A stretch of 64,000 bases of DNA from Micromonospora ureilytica (GTDB lineage: Bacteria > Actinomycetota > Actinomycetes > Mycobacteriales > Micromonosporaceae), in assembly GCF_015751765.1 (NCBI RefSeq), contig NZ_JADOTX010000001.1, forward strand, positions 1,798,001-1,862,000, read 5' to 3'. The position numbers and the translations under genes are program-made. Shown piece by piece: positions 45,831-53,795 of this stretch; positions within the stretch are counted from its first letter, which is position 1; every line of letters starts with the position of its first letter. The notes below the pieces were generated by a model. The model had not been told where the DNA came from. It did no database searches and saw only the letters and a list, made by a program, of their open reading frames with translations.

Positions 45831-46606
45831 TGGCGACGCCGAGCCTGTTGTTGCTGTTGGCCGACGGGCGCTTCCCGGCCGGGGCGCACGCGCACTCCGG
45901 TGGTCTGGAGGCGGCCGTCGCCGCCGGTCGGGTCACCGACCTGCTCTCGTTGGAGTCGTTCCTGGCCGGACGGTTGGCCACCGCCGGTCTGGTCGGCGCG
46001 GCATTCGCGGCGGCCGCACACCGGGTGGCAATGCCCGAGACGGTCGGCTCGGCGCACCCGGCCCGGTCCGCCCGACCGTCGGAGGCGTCGGCCGGGTCTG
46101 CCGTCCGGTCGGGGGCGTCGGCCGGGTCTGCCGCTCGGTCGGGGGCGCTGGCCCGGCTCGACGCGGAGCTGGACGCACGTACCGCCGCCCCGGCGTTGCG
46201 GGCGGTCTCGCGCCGACAGGGCCGAGCGCTGCTGCGAGCCGGGCGGACCATCTGGCCGGACGCCCCGTTCGCCGACCTGCCCGCGACGCCCGGTGGCGCA
46301 CACCAGCCGCTGGTGCTCGGGCTGCTCTGTGCCGCGGCCGGGCTGTCCCGCAGCGAGACCGCCACGATCGCCGCGTACGGGACGCTGACCGGGGCGGCCA
46401 GCGCCGGCGTACGTCTGCTCGGCCTCGACCCGTACCGGGTCCAGGCCCTGCTGGTCGGCTTGGCCGACGCCTGCGACGGCACGGCCGCCGACGCGGCGCG
46501 GGCCGCCGACGACCCACCGGAGCGGCTGCCGGCCGCCGCCGCTCCACTCGCCGACATCCATGCCGAAATCCATGCCACCTGGGAGGTGCGTCTCTTTGCG
46601 TCCTGA
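45830..46606 (+). CDS. ureF: Urease accessory protein UreF
   Basis: A protein of 258 residues whose ATG overlaps the ureC stop (TGATG). [24 protein letters not shown] at the N terminus, then [20 protein letters not shown] and [20 protein letters not shown], fit UreF, the factor that docks UreG and UreD on apo-urease. Residues about 84-110 contain a 10-residue tandem repeat ([10 protein letters not shown], then [10 protein letters not shown]) encoded by a 30-base direct repeat. This lies in a loop and makes the protein longer than typical actinobacterial UreF. No ureE gene is present, as is common in actinomycetes. Confidence 0.95.
   Translation: MATPSLLLLLADGRFPAGAHAHSGGLEAAVAAGRVTDLLSLESFLAGRLATAGLVGAAFAAAAHRVAMPETVGSAHPARSARPSEASAGSAVRSGASAGSAARSGALARLDAELDARTAAPALRAVSRRQGRALLRAGRTIWPDAPFADLPATPGGAHQPLVLGLLCAAAGLSRSETATIAAYGTLTGAASAGVRLLGLDPYRVQALLVGLADACDGTAADAARAADDPPERLPAAAAPLADIHAEIHATWEVRLFAS
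46081..46160 (+). repeat. 30-base tandem repeat inside ureF
   Basis: Units at 46081-46110 and 46111-46140 differ at only two or three positions, and a partial third unit follows to 46160. The period is a multiple of three, so the reading frame is kept. Confidence 0.9.
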
Positions 46607-47381
46607 CGCCGTTGTGCCGAGCGCTGTACCCGCCGTCGAACCGACCACGCCGCCGCCGGCCACCCCACCCCACGACGAGACCGTTCCGCACACCCACCCG
46701 GAGCCGGGGGTGGACCCGCATCCGCCGTTGGCGCGCGCCGGCCGTGCCCTGCGGGTCGGCATCGGCGGCCCGGTCGGGTCCGGCAAGACGGCCCTGGTGG
46801 CCGCGCTCTGCCGTGCCTTCGCCGACGAGCTGCGGCTCGGCGTGGTGACGAACGACATCTACACGACCGAGGACGCCGACTTTCTCCGCCGGGCCGGAGT
46901 GCTGGACCCGACCCGGATTCGCGCGGTCGAGACCGGTTGCTGCCCGCACACAGCGATCCGCGACGACATCGGCGCCAATCTGGACGCCATCGACGAACTG
47001 GCCGATGCGGTCGGGCCGCTGGACCTGGTCCTCGTGGAGAGCGGTGGGGACAACCTGACCGCGACCTTCAGTCGAGGGCTGGTCGACCGGCAGATCTTCG
47101 TGGTCGACGTGGCGGGTGGGGACAAGGTGCCCCGCAAGGGCGGGCCAGGGGTCACCGCCGCCGACCTTCTCGTGATCAACAAGACCGACCTGGCGCCGAT
47201 GGTGGGTGCCGACCTCGCCGTCATGGATCGTGACGCGCGGGCCCGGCGCGGCGACCTTCCGACCCTCTTCCTGTCCATCGTGGGAGACCCCACGGCGACG
47301 TCGGTCGCGGAGTGGATCCGGCACGAGTTGGCCCACCACGCCGCACTGCACCCGCTCGCCGTGCCGGCCGGCACGGCCTGA
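46596..47381 (+). CDS. ureG: Urease accessory GTPase UreG
   Basis: A protein of 261 residues. I start at TTG 46596, 8 bases after GGGAGGTG and overlapping the ureF end; GTG 46614 is an alternative. Residues 1-45 are a His/Pro-rich extension ([12 protein letters not shown], then DPHPP) that could bind nickel. The GTPase follows with P-loop [11 protein letters not shown], the metal-binding [20 protein letters not shown] and VINKTDLAP. UreG hydrolyses GTP to drive nickel insertion into urease. The CPH motif is intact. The His-rich leader may compensate for the missing UreE. Confidence 0.97.
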   Translation: MRPDAVVPSAVPAVEPTTPPPATPPHDETVPHTHPEPGVDPHPPLARAGRALRVGIGGPVGSGKTALVAALCRAFADELRLGVVTNDIYTTEDADFLRRAGVLDPTRIRAVETGCCPHTAIRDDIGANLDAIDELADAVGPLDLVLVESGGDNLTATFSRGLVDRQIFVVDVAGGDKVPRKGGPGVTAADLLVINKTDLAPMVGADLAVMDRDARARRGDLPTLFLSIVGDPTATSVAEWIRHELAHHAALHPLAVPAGTA

Positions 47382-48097
47382 TGCGAGCGCGCGCCCGGCT
47401 GGTCGCTCGGGTCGACGATCGGGGCGGCACGGCCCTGGTCGAGTTGCACGGCGAAACGCCGTTGCTGCTGCGCCAGACCCCGACCGACGGTGGTGTCGCC
47501 ACGGTGCACCTCGTCGGCGGGGCGGCCGGACCGCTCGCCGGGGACGATCTCCGCCTGGAGATCGAGGTGGGTCCGGGCGCGGCGGTTCGGGTGCACAGCG
47601 TCGCCGCGTCGATCGCCCTGCCGGGTCGCGCGGGTGCCGTGTCCCGGATGGCGGTGCGGGCGGTGGTACACGCCGGTGCCACGCTGCACTGGCTTCCGGA
47701 ACAGTTGGTCGCCGCGGCCGGCTGCGCGCACCTCGCCGAATCCCGGATCGACCTGGCCGCCGGTGCGAGCCTGCGGTGGCGCGACGAGCTGATCTGCGGC
47801 AGGTACGGCGAGGCCCCCGGCGGCGCCGTGGTGCACACCCAGGTCGACTACGCCTGTCGACCACTGCTGCGCCAGTCCCTCGCGGTGGGGCCGCAGGCGC
47901 CGGGCTGGGCCGGCCCGGCTGTGCTCGGCGGCGCCCCGGCCACCGGGTCGCTGCTGGTGGTCGACCCGTCGCGGCCCGCCGAACCTCCGACGGTCGAGGG
48001 CAGTGTCGCCCGGCTGCCGTTGGCCGGCGGCCCGGCGACACTGTGGACCGCCACCGCCCCCGATGCGCACACCCTGCGCGCCCACCTAACGGTCTGA
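47381..48097 (+). CDS. ureD: Urease accessory protein UreD
   Basis: A protein of 238 residues whose ATG overlaps the ureG stop. Recognisable UreD segments are TPLLLRQTPTDGGVATVHLVG, GDDLRLEIEVGPGAAVRVHS, LHWLPEQLVAAAGCAHLAES and LRWRDELICGR. It is the scaffold on which UreF and UreG dock and through which nickel reaches the active site. The N terminus is short compared with enterobacterial UreD. It ends the urease operon, 73 bases before a large palindrome. Confidence 0.93.
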   Translation: MRARARLVARVDDRGGTALVELHGETPLLLRQTPTDGGVATVHLVGGAAGPLAGDDLRLEIEVGPGAAVRVHSVAASIALPGRAGAVSRMAVRAVVHAGATLHWLPEQLVAAAGCAHLAESRIDLAAGASLRWRDELICGRYGEAPGGAVVHTQVDYACRPLLRQSLAVGPQAPGWAGPAVLGGAPATGSLLVVDPSRPAEPPTVEGSVARLPLAGGPATLWTATAPDAHTLRAHLTV

Positions 48098-48170
48098 GGA
48101 GCCGCTACCGGGCCGCGTTCCCGAGGCCAGGTTGGTGCAGCGCACGACGGTGCCGGCCGGAGGACACTCC

Positions 48171-48224
48171 AGAGAGCGTGATGTCTCTGAGTCATCACGA
48201 TGACTCACAGACATCACGCTCTCT
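48171..48224. repeat. 54-base near-perfect palindrome, likely bidirectional terminator
   Basis: Arms of 26 bases (48171-48196 and 48199-48224) differ at one position and are separated by 2 bases. The arm begins AGAGAGCGTGATGTCT. It lies between the convergent ureD and MarR genes and is A/T-richer than its surroundings. Confidence 0.9.
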
Positions 48225-48283
48225 GCCATGTGGGGGTGGGAGGTCGGGCCGCGCTCAAGGCCGTACCGAACGCGGGGAAGGGG

Positions 48284-48802
48284 TCAGCGGTGTGGGCCGG
48301 CCGCGTCGGCGTGCACTCGTTGCCGGGCCGGGTCGAGGCGGCCGATCAGGTCGTCGAGCTGGCGTACGAGGTTGGCGGCCGGGGGCGTGCCCGGCTCGCT
48401 GGTCTCCGCGACGCCCATCTCCGTGATGCCCATATCCGTGATGCCCAGCTCGGCGATGCTGGCCCGGACCCGTTCGTCCAGGCGGGCGTGCTCGCGGCGG
48501 CCCCGCACGGTCAGGTACGCCCGAATTCGTCGGCGGTCGATCGGATCGATCCGGCGGAAGACGAGGTTGCGGTCGACGAGTTGGTCGACCAGCTTGGTGA
48601 GGGTGCCCGGTGGCAGCGACGCCTCAACGGACACCTCGCTCATCGGGTGACCCTGGCCGTCGGCGAGCAGGCAGAGCACCCGCCACGCCTCGATGCTCAA
48701 CGCGTCGTCGGCCAGAACGGCGCCCAGCCGGCGGGAGAGCAGCCGTTCGGCGCGGGTGAGCGAGCGCAGCAGGTCGGCTGGCGCCCCGGGCACGTCTGAC
48801 AT
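48284..48802 (-). CDS. MarR-family transcriptional regulator
   Basis: A protein of 172 residues from ATG 48802 with AGGGAG upstream. The winged helix reads RRLGAVLADDALSIEAWRVL, GHPMSEVSVEASLPPGTLTKL, VDRNLVFRRIDPIDRRRIRAYL and TVRGRREHARLDE, the standard MarR pattern. A small low-complexity run (ITDM, then GITEMGVAE) is coded by 15-base micro-repeats. It is divergent, 96 bases away, from a cytosolic urea/amide-binding protein gene and sits between the ure and urt operons, so it may regulate urea or amide use. The effector is not known. Confidence 0.92.
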   Translation of the reverse strand: MSDVPGAPADLLRSLTRAERLLSRRLGAVLADDALSIEAWRVLCLLADGQGHPMSEVSVEASLPPGTLTKLVDQLVDRNLVFRRIDPIDRRRIRAYLTVRGRREHARLDERVRASIAELGITDMGITEMGVAETSEPGTPPAANLVRQLDDLIGRLDPARQRVHADAAGPHR

Positions 48803-48898
48803 GAAACTCCCTGGTCCGGTGGCCCTGTCATGGTAGCGAGTCGTCCCGGTCAGTGGTGAGCGCTGGTCTTCCGTCGTGGGCCGGGCAATCATGTGCTC

Positions 48899-49981
48899 AT
48901 GTCCGCGCCGGCACCGCCGTGGCTGACCGTCGACCGTGCCGTGGTCAGCATCGCGCTGGTCTACCCGATGCGCGGGCCGGCCGGCATGTTCGGCCCCACG
49001 TGCGAGCTCTGCGCGCAACTCGCGGTGGAGGAGATCAATCGGTGCGGTGGTGTGCTGGGCCGGGAGGTGCGGCTGGTGCCGGTCGACGGTGGCGCACCGC
49101 CGGCCGAGGTGGCCGCCGAGGTCGAGGCGTTGGTGTCGGTGGGGGCCGTGCAGGGGGTGACGGGGTGGCACATCTCCTCGGTGCGCCAGGCGTTGGCGCC
49201 CCGCGTGGCGCACCGGGTGCCGTACGTCTACACCGCACTCTACGAGGGCGGCGAACGCACCGAAGGGGTCTTCCTGACCAGCGAGACGCCGGATGCCCAG
49301 CTGTGGCCCGCGATGCGGCTGCTCGCCGGGGAGCAGGGGGTGCGTCGCTGGTTCGTGGTGGGCAACGACTACGTGTGGCCGCGCCGTACCTCGCGGGCGG
49401 CTCAGCGGTACGCGTTGCGCGGCGGTGGGCAGGTGGTGGGCCGGCACTTCCTGCCGTTGGACGCGCACGACTTCACCGAGGTGTTGCGCCGCATCGAGCA
49501 CAGTGACGCCGACGCGGTGTTGATGCTGCTGGTCGGTGCCGACGCGGTGCGGTTCAACCGCGCGTTCGCCCGGTCCGGCCTGGATCAGCGCTGCCTGCGG
49601 CTGAGCACCCTGATGGACGAGAACATGCTGCTGGCCAGCGGTGCCGGCGCGACCCGGAGGCTGTACAGCACTGCGGGTTTCTTCGCCGGGCTGGTGACCC
49701 AGGAGAATCTCGACTTCCACGGCGAGTTCGCCAGGCGTTTCGGGGTCGAGGCGCCGCCGTTGGGCAGCCTGGGGGAGTCCTGCTACGAGGGCGTCATGCT
49801 GCTCGCCGCTCTGATCGGCCAGGCCCGCACCCTCGACGTACGGGCCATCGAGACGGCCGCTGACACGGTCGCCTACCACGGGCCGCGTGGGCGGTTGCGG
49901 CTGCGTCAGAGGCACGTGCGTCAGCGCATCTACCTGGCCGAGGCGGACGGCTTGGACTTCACAGTGCTCGCCCAACTCTGA
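48899..49981 (+). CDS. Cytosolic periplasmic-binding-protein-like sensor (AmiC/UrtA-like)
   Basis: A protein of 360 residues from ATG 48899. It has the fold of branched-chain amino acid/urea-binding proteins: IALVYPMRGPAGMFGPTCEL, AVEEINRCGGVLGREVRLVPVDG, FVVGNDYVWPRRTSRAAQR and ENLDFHGEFARRFG. It lacks a signal peptide and lipobox, unlike the true transporter protein UrtA at 50401. Signal-less members such as AmiC bind amides in the cytoplasm and regulate transcription or antitermination. It is divergent from the MarR regulator, and the leader RNA of urtA follows. A ligand-sensing role is inferred, not shown. Confidence 0.85.
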   Translation: MSAPAPPWLTVDRAVVSIALVYPMRGPAGMFGPTCELCAQLAVEEINRCGGVLGREVRLVPVDGGAPPAEVAAEVEALVSVGAVQGVTGWHISSVRQALAPRVAHRVPYVYTALYEGGERTEGVFLTSETPDAQLWPAMRLLAGEQGVRRWFVVGNDYVWPRRTSRAAQRYALRGGGQVVGRHFLPLDAHDFTEVLRRIEHSDADAVLMLLVGADAVRFNRAFARSGLDQRCLRLSTLMDENMLLASGAGATRRLYSTAGFFAGLVTQENLDFHGEFARRFGVEAPPLGSLGESCYEGVMLLAALIGQARTLDVRAIETAADTVAYHGPRGRLRLRQRHVRQRIYLAEADGLDFTVLAQL

Positions 49982-50011
49982 AGCAGCGCCGACAGCCGGC
50001 CCGTCGGGCCC

Positions 50012-50042
50012 TTGACAGCGCCACCCGATCCCGTCCTAAGAT
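50012..50042 (+). promoter_or_regulatory. Sigma-70-type promoter in the urtA leader
   Basis: TTGACA (50012-50017) and TAAGAT (50037-50042) are separated by 19 bases. The predicted transcription start is about 50049, 350 bases before urtA. Confidence 0.65.
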
Positions 50043-50048
50043 GCTTCC

Positions 50049-50194
50049 TGCGTGAAGTATCTGGCCACGGCGTCAGATGTCACGATTGTGTGCCCACCGT
50101 CGGCGGATTCTTTCGTCGACCATTGTGGCGGCCCTTGTCTCGCATCTTTCCGAACGGCCGGCACCGTTTCCTCCCAACGGTGCCGGCCGTTTTT
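50049..50194 (+). ncRNA. Candidate small RNA or attenuated leader upstream of urtA
   Basis: A transcript from the promoter at 50012-50042 would run about 145 bases to the intrinsic terminator at 50153-50194, before reaching urtA. It encodes no convincing peptide. It could be a free small RNA or a leader that must be antiterminated. No known riboswitch class (guanidine I was considered) could be matched by eye. Confidence 0.4.
50153..50194 (+). terminator. Strong intrinsic terminator with T tract
   Basis: AACGGCCGGCACCGTT (50153-50168) pairs perfectly with 50176-50191 across a 7-base loop, followed by TTT. This is the most classical terminator in the window, yet it lies upstream of urtA. Confidence 0.9.
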
Positions 50195-50218
50195 CGTGCC
50201 CGCCCGACGGCACCCTCG

Positions 50219-50245
50219 GAAACAGTCAATTAAGGACCGGGAAAC
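50219..50245 (+). promoter_or_regulatory. Candidate GlnR-type repeats upstream of urtA
   Basis: GAAAC occurs at 50219-50223 and 50241-50245, exactly 22 bases apart. That is the spacing of b-sites in GlnR operators (gTnAC-n6-GAAAC-n6 repeated). The a-site in between (TTAAG) is a poor match. Confidence 0.4.
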
Positions 50246-50400
50246 ACACACGCAATCATGCCGGTCGACGCTTTCGGTGCCCATATCCGATCCGGTGCCC
50301 TGCGCGGCGTCCACCCGTCGACCTCGGCATCGCCCACGCCAGCTCCATCGGACCGCACCGACCGTCCTTATGCCACTTGAGTGCACCGCAGGGAGAGTAG

Positions 50401-51645
50401 ATGTCATTATTCCGGGGCCGCCGCATCCTGGCGGGTGCCATGACCCTGGTCGCCGCGGCCGCGATGACCGCGTGCGGCAGCAAGACCACCGACGCGGGCG
50501 CCGCGACCGGCGTCACCGCCGACGTCTCCGGCGACACCGTCAAGGTGGGCCTGCTCAACTCGCTCTCCGGCACCATGGCGATCAGCGAGGTCACGGTCCG
50601 CGACTCCATCATGCTCGCCATCGAGGAGATCAACGCGGCCGGCGGTGTCCTCGGCAAGAAAATCCAGCCGGTCGGTGAGGACGGCGGCTCGGACTGGCCG
50701 ACCTTCGCGGAGAAGGCTGAGAAGCTCATCTCCGAGGACCGGGTGGCGGCCGTCTTCGGCTGTTGGACGTCGGCCAGCCGCAAGGCGGTCAAGCCGGTGT
50801 TCGAGAAGAACAAGGCGTTGCTGTTCTACCCGGTGCAGTACGAGGGTCTGGAGCAGTCGCCCTACATCTTCTACACCGGGGCCACGACCAACCAGCAGAT
50901 CGTTCCCGGGCTCGACTACCTCAAGTCGCAGGGCGCGAAGTCGGTCTATCTGGTCGGCAGCGACTACGTTTTTCCGCGGACCGCCAACAAAATCATCAAG
51001 GCGTACGCGACCGCGAACGGGATGACCGTGCTGGGCGAGGATTACGCGCCGCTCGGGTCCACCGAGTTCGGCACCATCGTCAACAAGGTCAAATCGTCCG
51101 GCGCGGACGCGGTGTTCAACACGCTCAACGGTGACAGCAACGTGGCCTTCTTCAAGGAATACAAGTCGGCGGGTCTGACCGCCGCCGCGATGCCTGTGGT
51201 GTCGGTGTCGATCGCCGAGGAAGAGGTCAAGGGCATCGGCACCCAGTACCTGGAGGGCCAACTGACGGCCTGGAACTACTACCAGACCACCCCGGGCGCG
51301 GCGAACGCGAAGTTCGTGGCCGCGTACAAGGCGAAGTACGGCGCGGACAAGCCGACAAGCGATCCGATGGAGGCCGCGTACGTCGGCGTCCACCTGTGGA
51401 AGGCGATGGTCGAGAAGGCCGGCGCCTTCGACGTGGAGAAGGTCCGTGCCGCCTCGGACGGGATCACCTTCGACGCGCCGGAGGGTCTGGTCACTGTCGA
51501 CGGCAAGACCCAGCACATCTCCAAGACCGCCCGGATCGGCAAGGTCGGCGCGGACGGTCTGATCACCGAGGTGTGGAACTCCGGCAAGCCGGTCGCGCCC
51601 GACCCGTACCTCAAGACCTACCCGTGGGCGAGCGGCCTGAGCTGA
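50401..51645 (+). CDS. urtA: Urea ABC transporter, substrate-binding lipoprotein
   Basis: A protein of 414 residues. A lipoprotein signal ends in MTAC with Cys25 as the lipidated residue. The mature protein reads [53 protein letters not shown] in part, [18 protein letters not shown] and [22 protein letters not shown], which are characteristic of UrtA rather than of amino acid-binding proteins. It captures urea outside the membrane for UrtBCDE. The ATG is preceded by GGGAG. A 17-bp hairpin separates it from urtB, which would let it be made in excess over the membrane subunits. Confidence 0.96.
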   Translation: MSLFRGRRILAGAMTLVAAAAMTACGSKTTDAGAATGVTADVSGDTVKVGLLNSLSGTMAISEVTVRDSIMLAIEEINAAGGVLGKKIQPVGEDGGSDWPTFAEKAEKLISEDRVAAVFGCWTSASRKAVKPVFEKNKALLFYPVQYEGLEQSPYIFYTGATTNQQIVPGLDYLKSQGAKSVYLVGSDYVFPRTANKIIKAYATANGMTVLGEDYAPLGSTEFGTIVNKVKSSGADAVFNTLNGDSNVAFFKEYKSAGLTAAAMPVVSVSIAEEEVKGIGTQYLEGQLTAWNYYQTTPGAANAKFVAAYKAKYGADKPTSDPMEAAYVGVHLWKAMVEKAGAFDVEKVRAASDGITFDAPEGLVTVDGKTQHISKTARIGKVGADGLITEVWNSGKPVAPDPYLKTYPWASGLS

Positions 51646-51652
51646 CGACGCC

Positions 51653-51692
51653 GGCCCGGGCGGAGCGCGTTGCCGCGCGCTCCGCCCGGGCC
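51653..51692 (+). terminator. 17-bp hairpin between urtA and urtB
   Basis: GGCCCGGGCGGAGCGCG (51653-51669) pairs perfectly with 51676-51692 across a 6-base loop, 7 bases after the urtA stop. It probably acts as a partial terminator or RNA stabiliser. Confidence 0.85.
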
Positions 51693-51720
51693 ACCCGACC
51701 AGCAGTTCGGAGTACCCACC

Positions 51721-52608
51721 GTGACAGTCCTCTTCGGTCAACTCTTCACCGGCATCAGCATCGGCGCGGTGCTGCTGCTCATCGCGCTCGGCCTCGCGCT
51801 GACCTTCGGCCAGATGAACGTGATCAACATGGCGCACGGTGAGTTCATCATGGCCGGCGCGTACACCACCTACGTTCTGCAGCAGAGCATCACCGGCGCC
51901 GGCCTGTCGCTGGCGGTCGCGCTGCCGGTGGCGTTCGTGGTCGCCGGCACGATGGGCGTCCTGCTGGAGGTGCTGCTCATCCGCCGGCTCTACGCCCGGC
52001 CGCTGGACACCCTGCTGGTCACCTGGGGTGTGTCACTGATGCTGCAGCAACTGGCGCGGGACATCTTCGGCAGCCCGAACGTGCAGACCCGCGCGCCCGA
52101 GCTGCTGACCGGCAACGTGGCGCTGCCCGGCGGGCTGACCATCGCCAACAACCGGCTGTTCATCCTGGCACTGGCGCTGGCCGCCGTGGCGGCGCTCACC
52201 CTGGCGCTGCGACTCACCCCGCTCGGACGTCGGATCCGCGCGGTGGTGCAGAACCGCGACCTCGCCGCCGTGTCCGGCATCGCCACCTCCCGGGTCGACC
52301 GGACGACCTTCTTCCTCGGCTCCGGCCTGGCCGGGCTCGCCGGGGTGGCACTCACCCTGCTCGGTCCGATCGGCCCGACCATGGGCACCAACCTGATCAT
52401 CGACGCCTTCCTGGTCGTCGTGGTCGGTGGGATCGGCCAGCTCAAGGGCAGCGTGATCGTCGCCTTCGCCCTCGGCGTGCTCCAGGCCACCGGGGAGTAC
52501 CTGACCACCCTTAGCGTCGCCAAGGTGATCGTGTTCGTGGCGATCGTCGCGTTCCTTCAGTGGCGGCCACAGGGCCTGTTCACCCTGCGGACCAGGAGCC
52601 TCGCATGA
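51721..52608 (+). CDS. urtB: Urea ABC transporter, permease UrtB
   Basis: A protein of 295 residues from GTG 51721, with GGAG 8-9 bases upstream. The LivH-type permease signature GLALTFGQMNVINMAHGEFIMAGAY, shortened here as LTFGQMNVINMAHGEF, is at residues 28-45. About eight transmembrane helices follow, with the cytoplasmic coupling region TPLGRRIRAVVQNRDLAAVSG near residue 180. Paired with UrtC it forms the membrane channel for urea. Its stop overlaps the urtC start (ATGA). Confidence 0.95.
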   Translation: MTVLFGQLFTGISIGAVLLLIALGLALTFGQMNVINMAHGEFIMAGAYTTYVLQQSITGAGLSLAVALPVAFVVAGTMGVLLEVLLIRRLYARPLDTLLVTWGVSLMLQQLARDIFGSPNVQTRAPELLTGNVALPGGLTIANNRLFILALALAAVAALTLALRLTPLGRRIRAVVQNRDLAAVSGIATSRVDRTTFFLGSGLAGLAGVALTLLGPIGPTMGTNLIIDAFLVVVVGGIGQLKGSVIVAFALGVLQATGEYLTTLSVAKVIVFVAIVAFLQWRPQGLFTLRTRSLA

Positions 52609-53795
52609 CCGCCGTGACCCCCGCGCCGCCGGACACCGCCGTGCGCCCGGCACCCGTTGACCCCGTACCACCGGGCCGGCCCGCCGGCCGCTCGCGGCTG
52701 CGGACGGCGGCCGGCTTCGCCTTCGGCGCGGCGCTGCTGTTCGCCGTCGCGCCGCTGGTGCTGTCGGACTTCCGGCTGGCCCTGCTCGCCAAGTACCTCT
52801 GCGTCGCCATGGTCGCGGTCGGCATCGGGATCGCCTGGGGCCGGGGCGGCATGCTCACCCTGGGCCAGGGCGTCTTCTTCGGCCTCGGCGGCTACGCGAT
52901 GGCAATGCACCTCAAGCTCGCCGACGCGGGCCCGGGTGGAATGCCCGACTTCATGCAGCTGTACGGGCAACTCGACGAGTTGCCCCTGTGGTGGCGGCCG
53001 TTCGCCAGCCCGTGGTTCGCGCTGCCCGCCACGGTGCTGCTGCCGATGGTGGTCGCCTTCGGGCTCGGCTCACTGGTCTTCCGTCGGCGGGTCCGCGGCG
53101 CGTACTTCGCCATCCTCAGTCAGGCGCTCGCCGCCGCGATGGTGATCCTGCTGATCGGCCAGCAGGGCACCACGGGCGGCACCAACGGCCTCACCGACAT
53201 CAAGGGCTTCTTCGGCTACAACCTGGACGACCCGGTCAACCAGCGGATGGTGTACTTCATCATCGCCGGGGCGCTGCTGGCGTTGCTCGCGCTGGCCCGT
53301 CAGCTCATCCACAGCCGCTACGGCGAGCTGTTGGTGGCGGTCCGCGACGGTGAGGAGCGGGTCCGTTTCCTGGGCTACGACCCGGCGTCGGTCAAGCTGG
53401 TGGCGTACGTGGTCGCCGCCGGCATGGCCGGGCTGGCCGGCGCGCTGTTCGTGCCGGCGGTGGGCATCATCTCGCCCGCGCTGATCGGCATCGTCCCGTC
53501 GATCGAGTTCGTCATCGGCGTCGCGGTGGGCGGTCGGGCGACCCTGCTCGGGCCGGTGCTCGGCGCGGTGGCGGTGGTCTGGGCGCGTAGCGCCCTCTCC
53601 GAGCGTTTCCCGGGCACCTGGACGTACCTGCAGGGGTTGCTCTTCGTGGTCGTGGTGGCGTTCCTTCCCGGCGGCCTGGCGTCGCTGTGGGCGTTGGCCC
53701 GCCGCCGTGACGTCGGCGCGCGACCGGAGCGGCGCGGCGGGTGGTTGTCACTGGGCCGGCGACGCGCCGACCGAACGGAGGTGCCGGCGGCATGA
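52605..53795 (+). CDS. urtC: Urea ABC transporter, permease UrtC
   Basis: A protein of 396 residues from ATG 52605 with AGGAG upstream. A Pro-rich cytoplasmic leader of about 40 residues precedes LivM-type helices. Typical segments are AWGRGGMLTLGQGVFFGLGGYA, GQQGTTGGTNGLTDI and VRDGEERVRFLGYDPASVKL (coupling helix), and the C-terminal FPGTWTYLQGLLF common to UrtC. The C terminus ends in an Arg-rich tail. It partners UrtB, and overlapping stop/start codons link it to both urtB and urtD. Confidence 0.95.
   Translation: MTAVTPAPPDTAVRPAPVDPVPPGRPAGRSRLRTAAGFAFGAALLFAVAPLVLSDFRLALLAKYLCVAMVAVGIGIAWGRGGMLTLGQGVFFGLGGYAMAMHLKLADAGPGGMPDFMQLYGQLDELPLWWRPFASPWFALPATVLLPMVVAFGLGSLVFRRRVRGAYFAILSQALAAAMVILLIGQQGTTGGTNGLTDIKGFFGYNLDDPVNQRMVYFIIAGALLALLALARQLIHSRYGELLVAVRDGEERVRFLGYDPASVKLVAYVVAAGMAGLAGALFVPAVGIISPALIGIVPSIEFVIGVAVGGRATLLGPVLGAVAVVWARSALSERFPGTWTYLQGLLFVVVVAFLPGGLASLWALARRRDVGARPERRGGWLSLGRRRADRTEVPAA

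Larger units (their letters stand above)
49982..50400. other. Long leader region of the urea transporter operon
   Basis: About 420 bases without a supported gene. It contains a promoter (50012-50042), a strong intrinsic terminator (50153-50194), two GAAAC repeats (50219-50245) and the ribosome site GGGAG just before urtA. Confidence 0.7.

Noticed and set aside
50049..50400. Guanidine-I or another known riboswitch in the urtA leader
   Set aside because: The conserved sequence blocks of the ykkC/guanidine-I class were not found by eye; a covariance model search would decide.
50052..50678. Plus-strand frames covering the urtA leader
   Set aside because: They overlap urtA or the terminator hairpin and have no domain or ribosome site.
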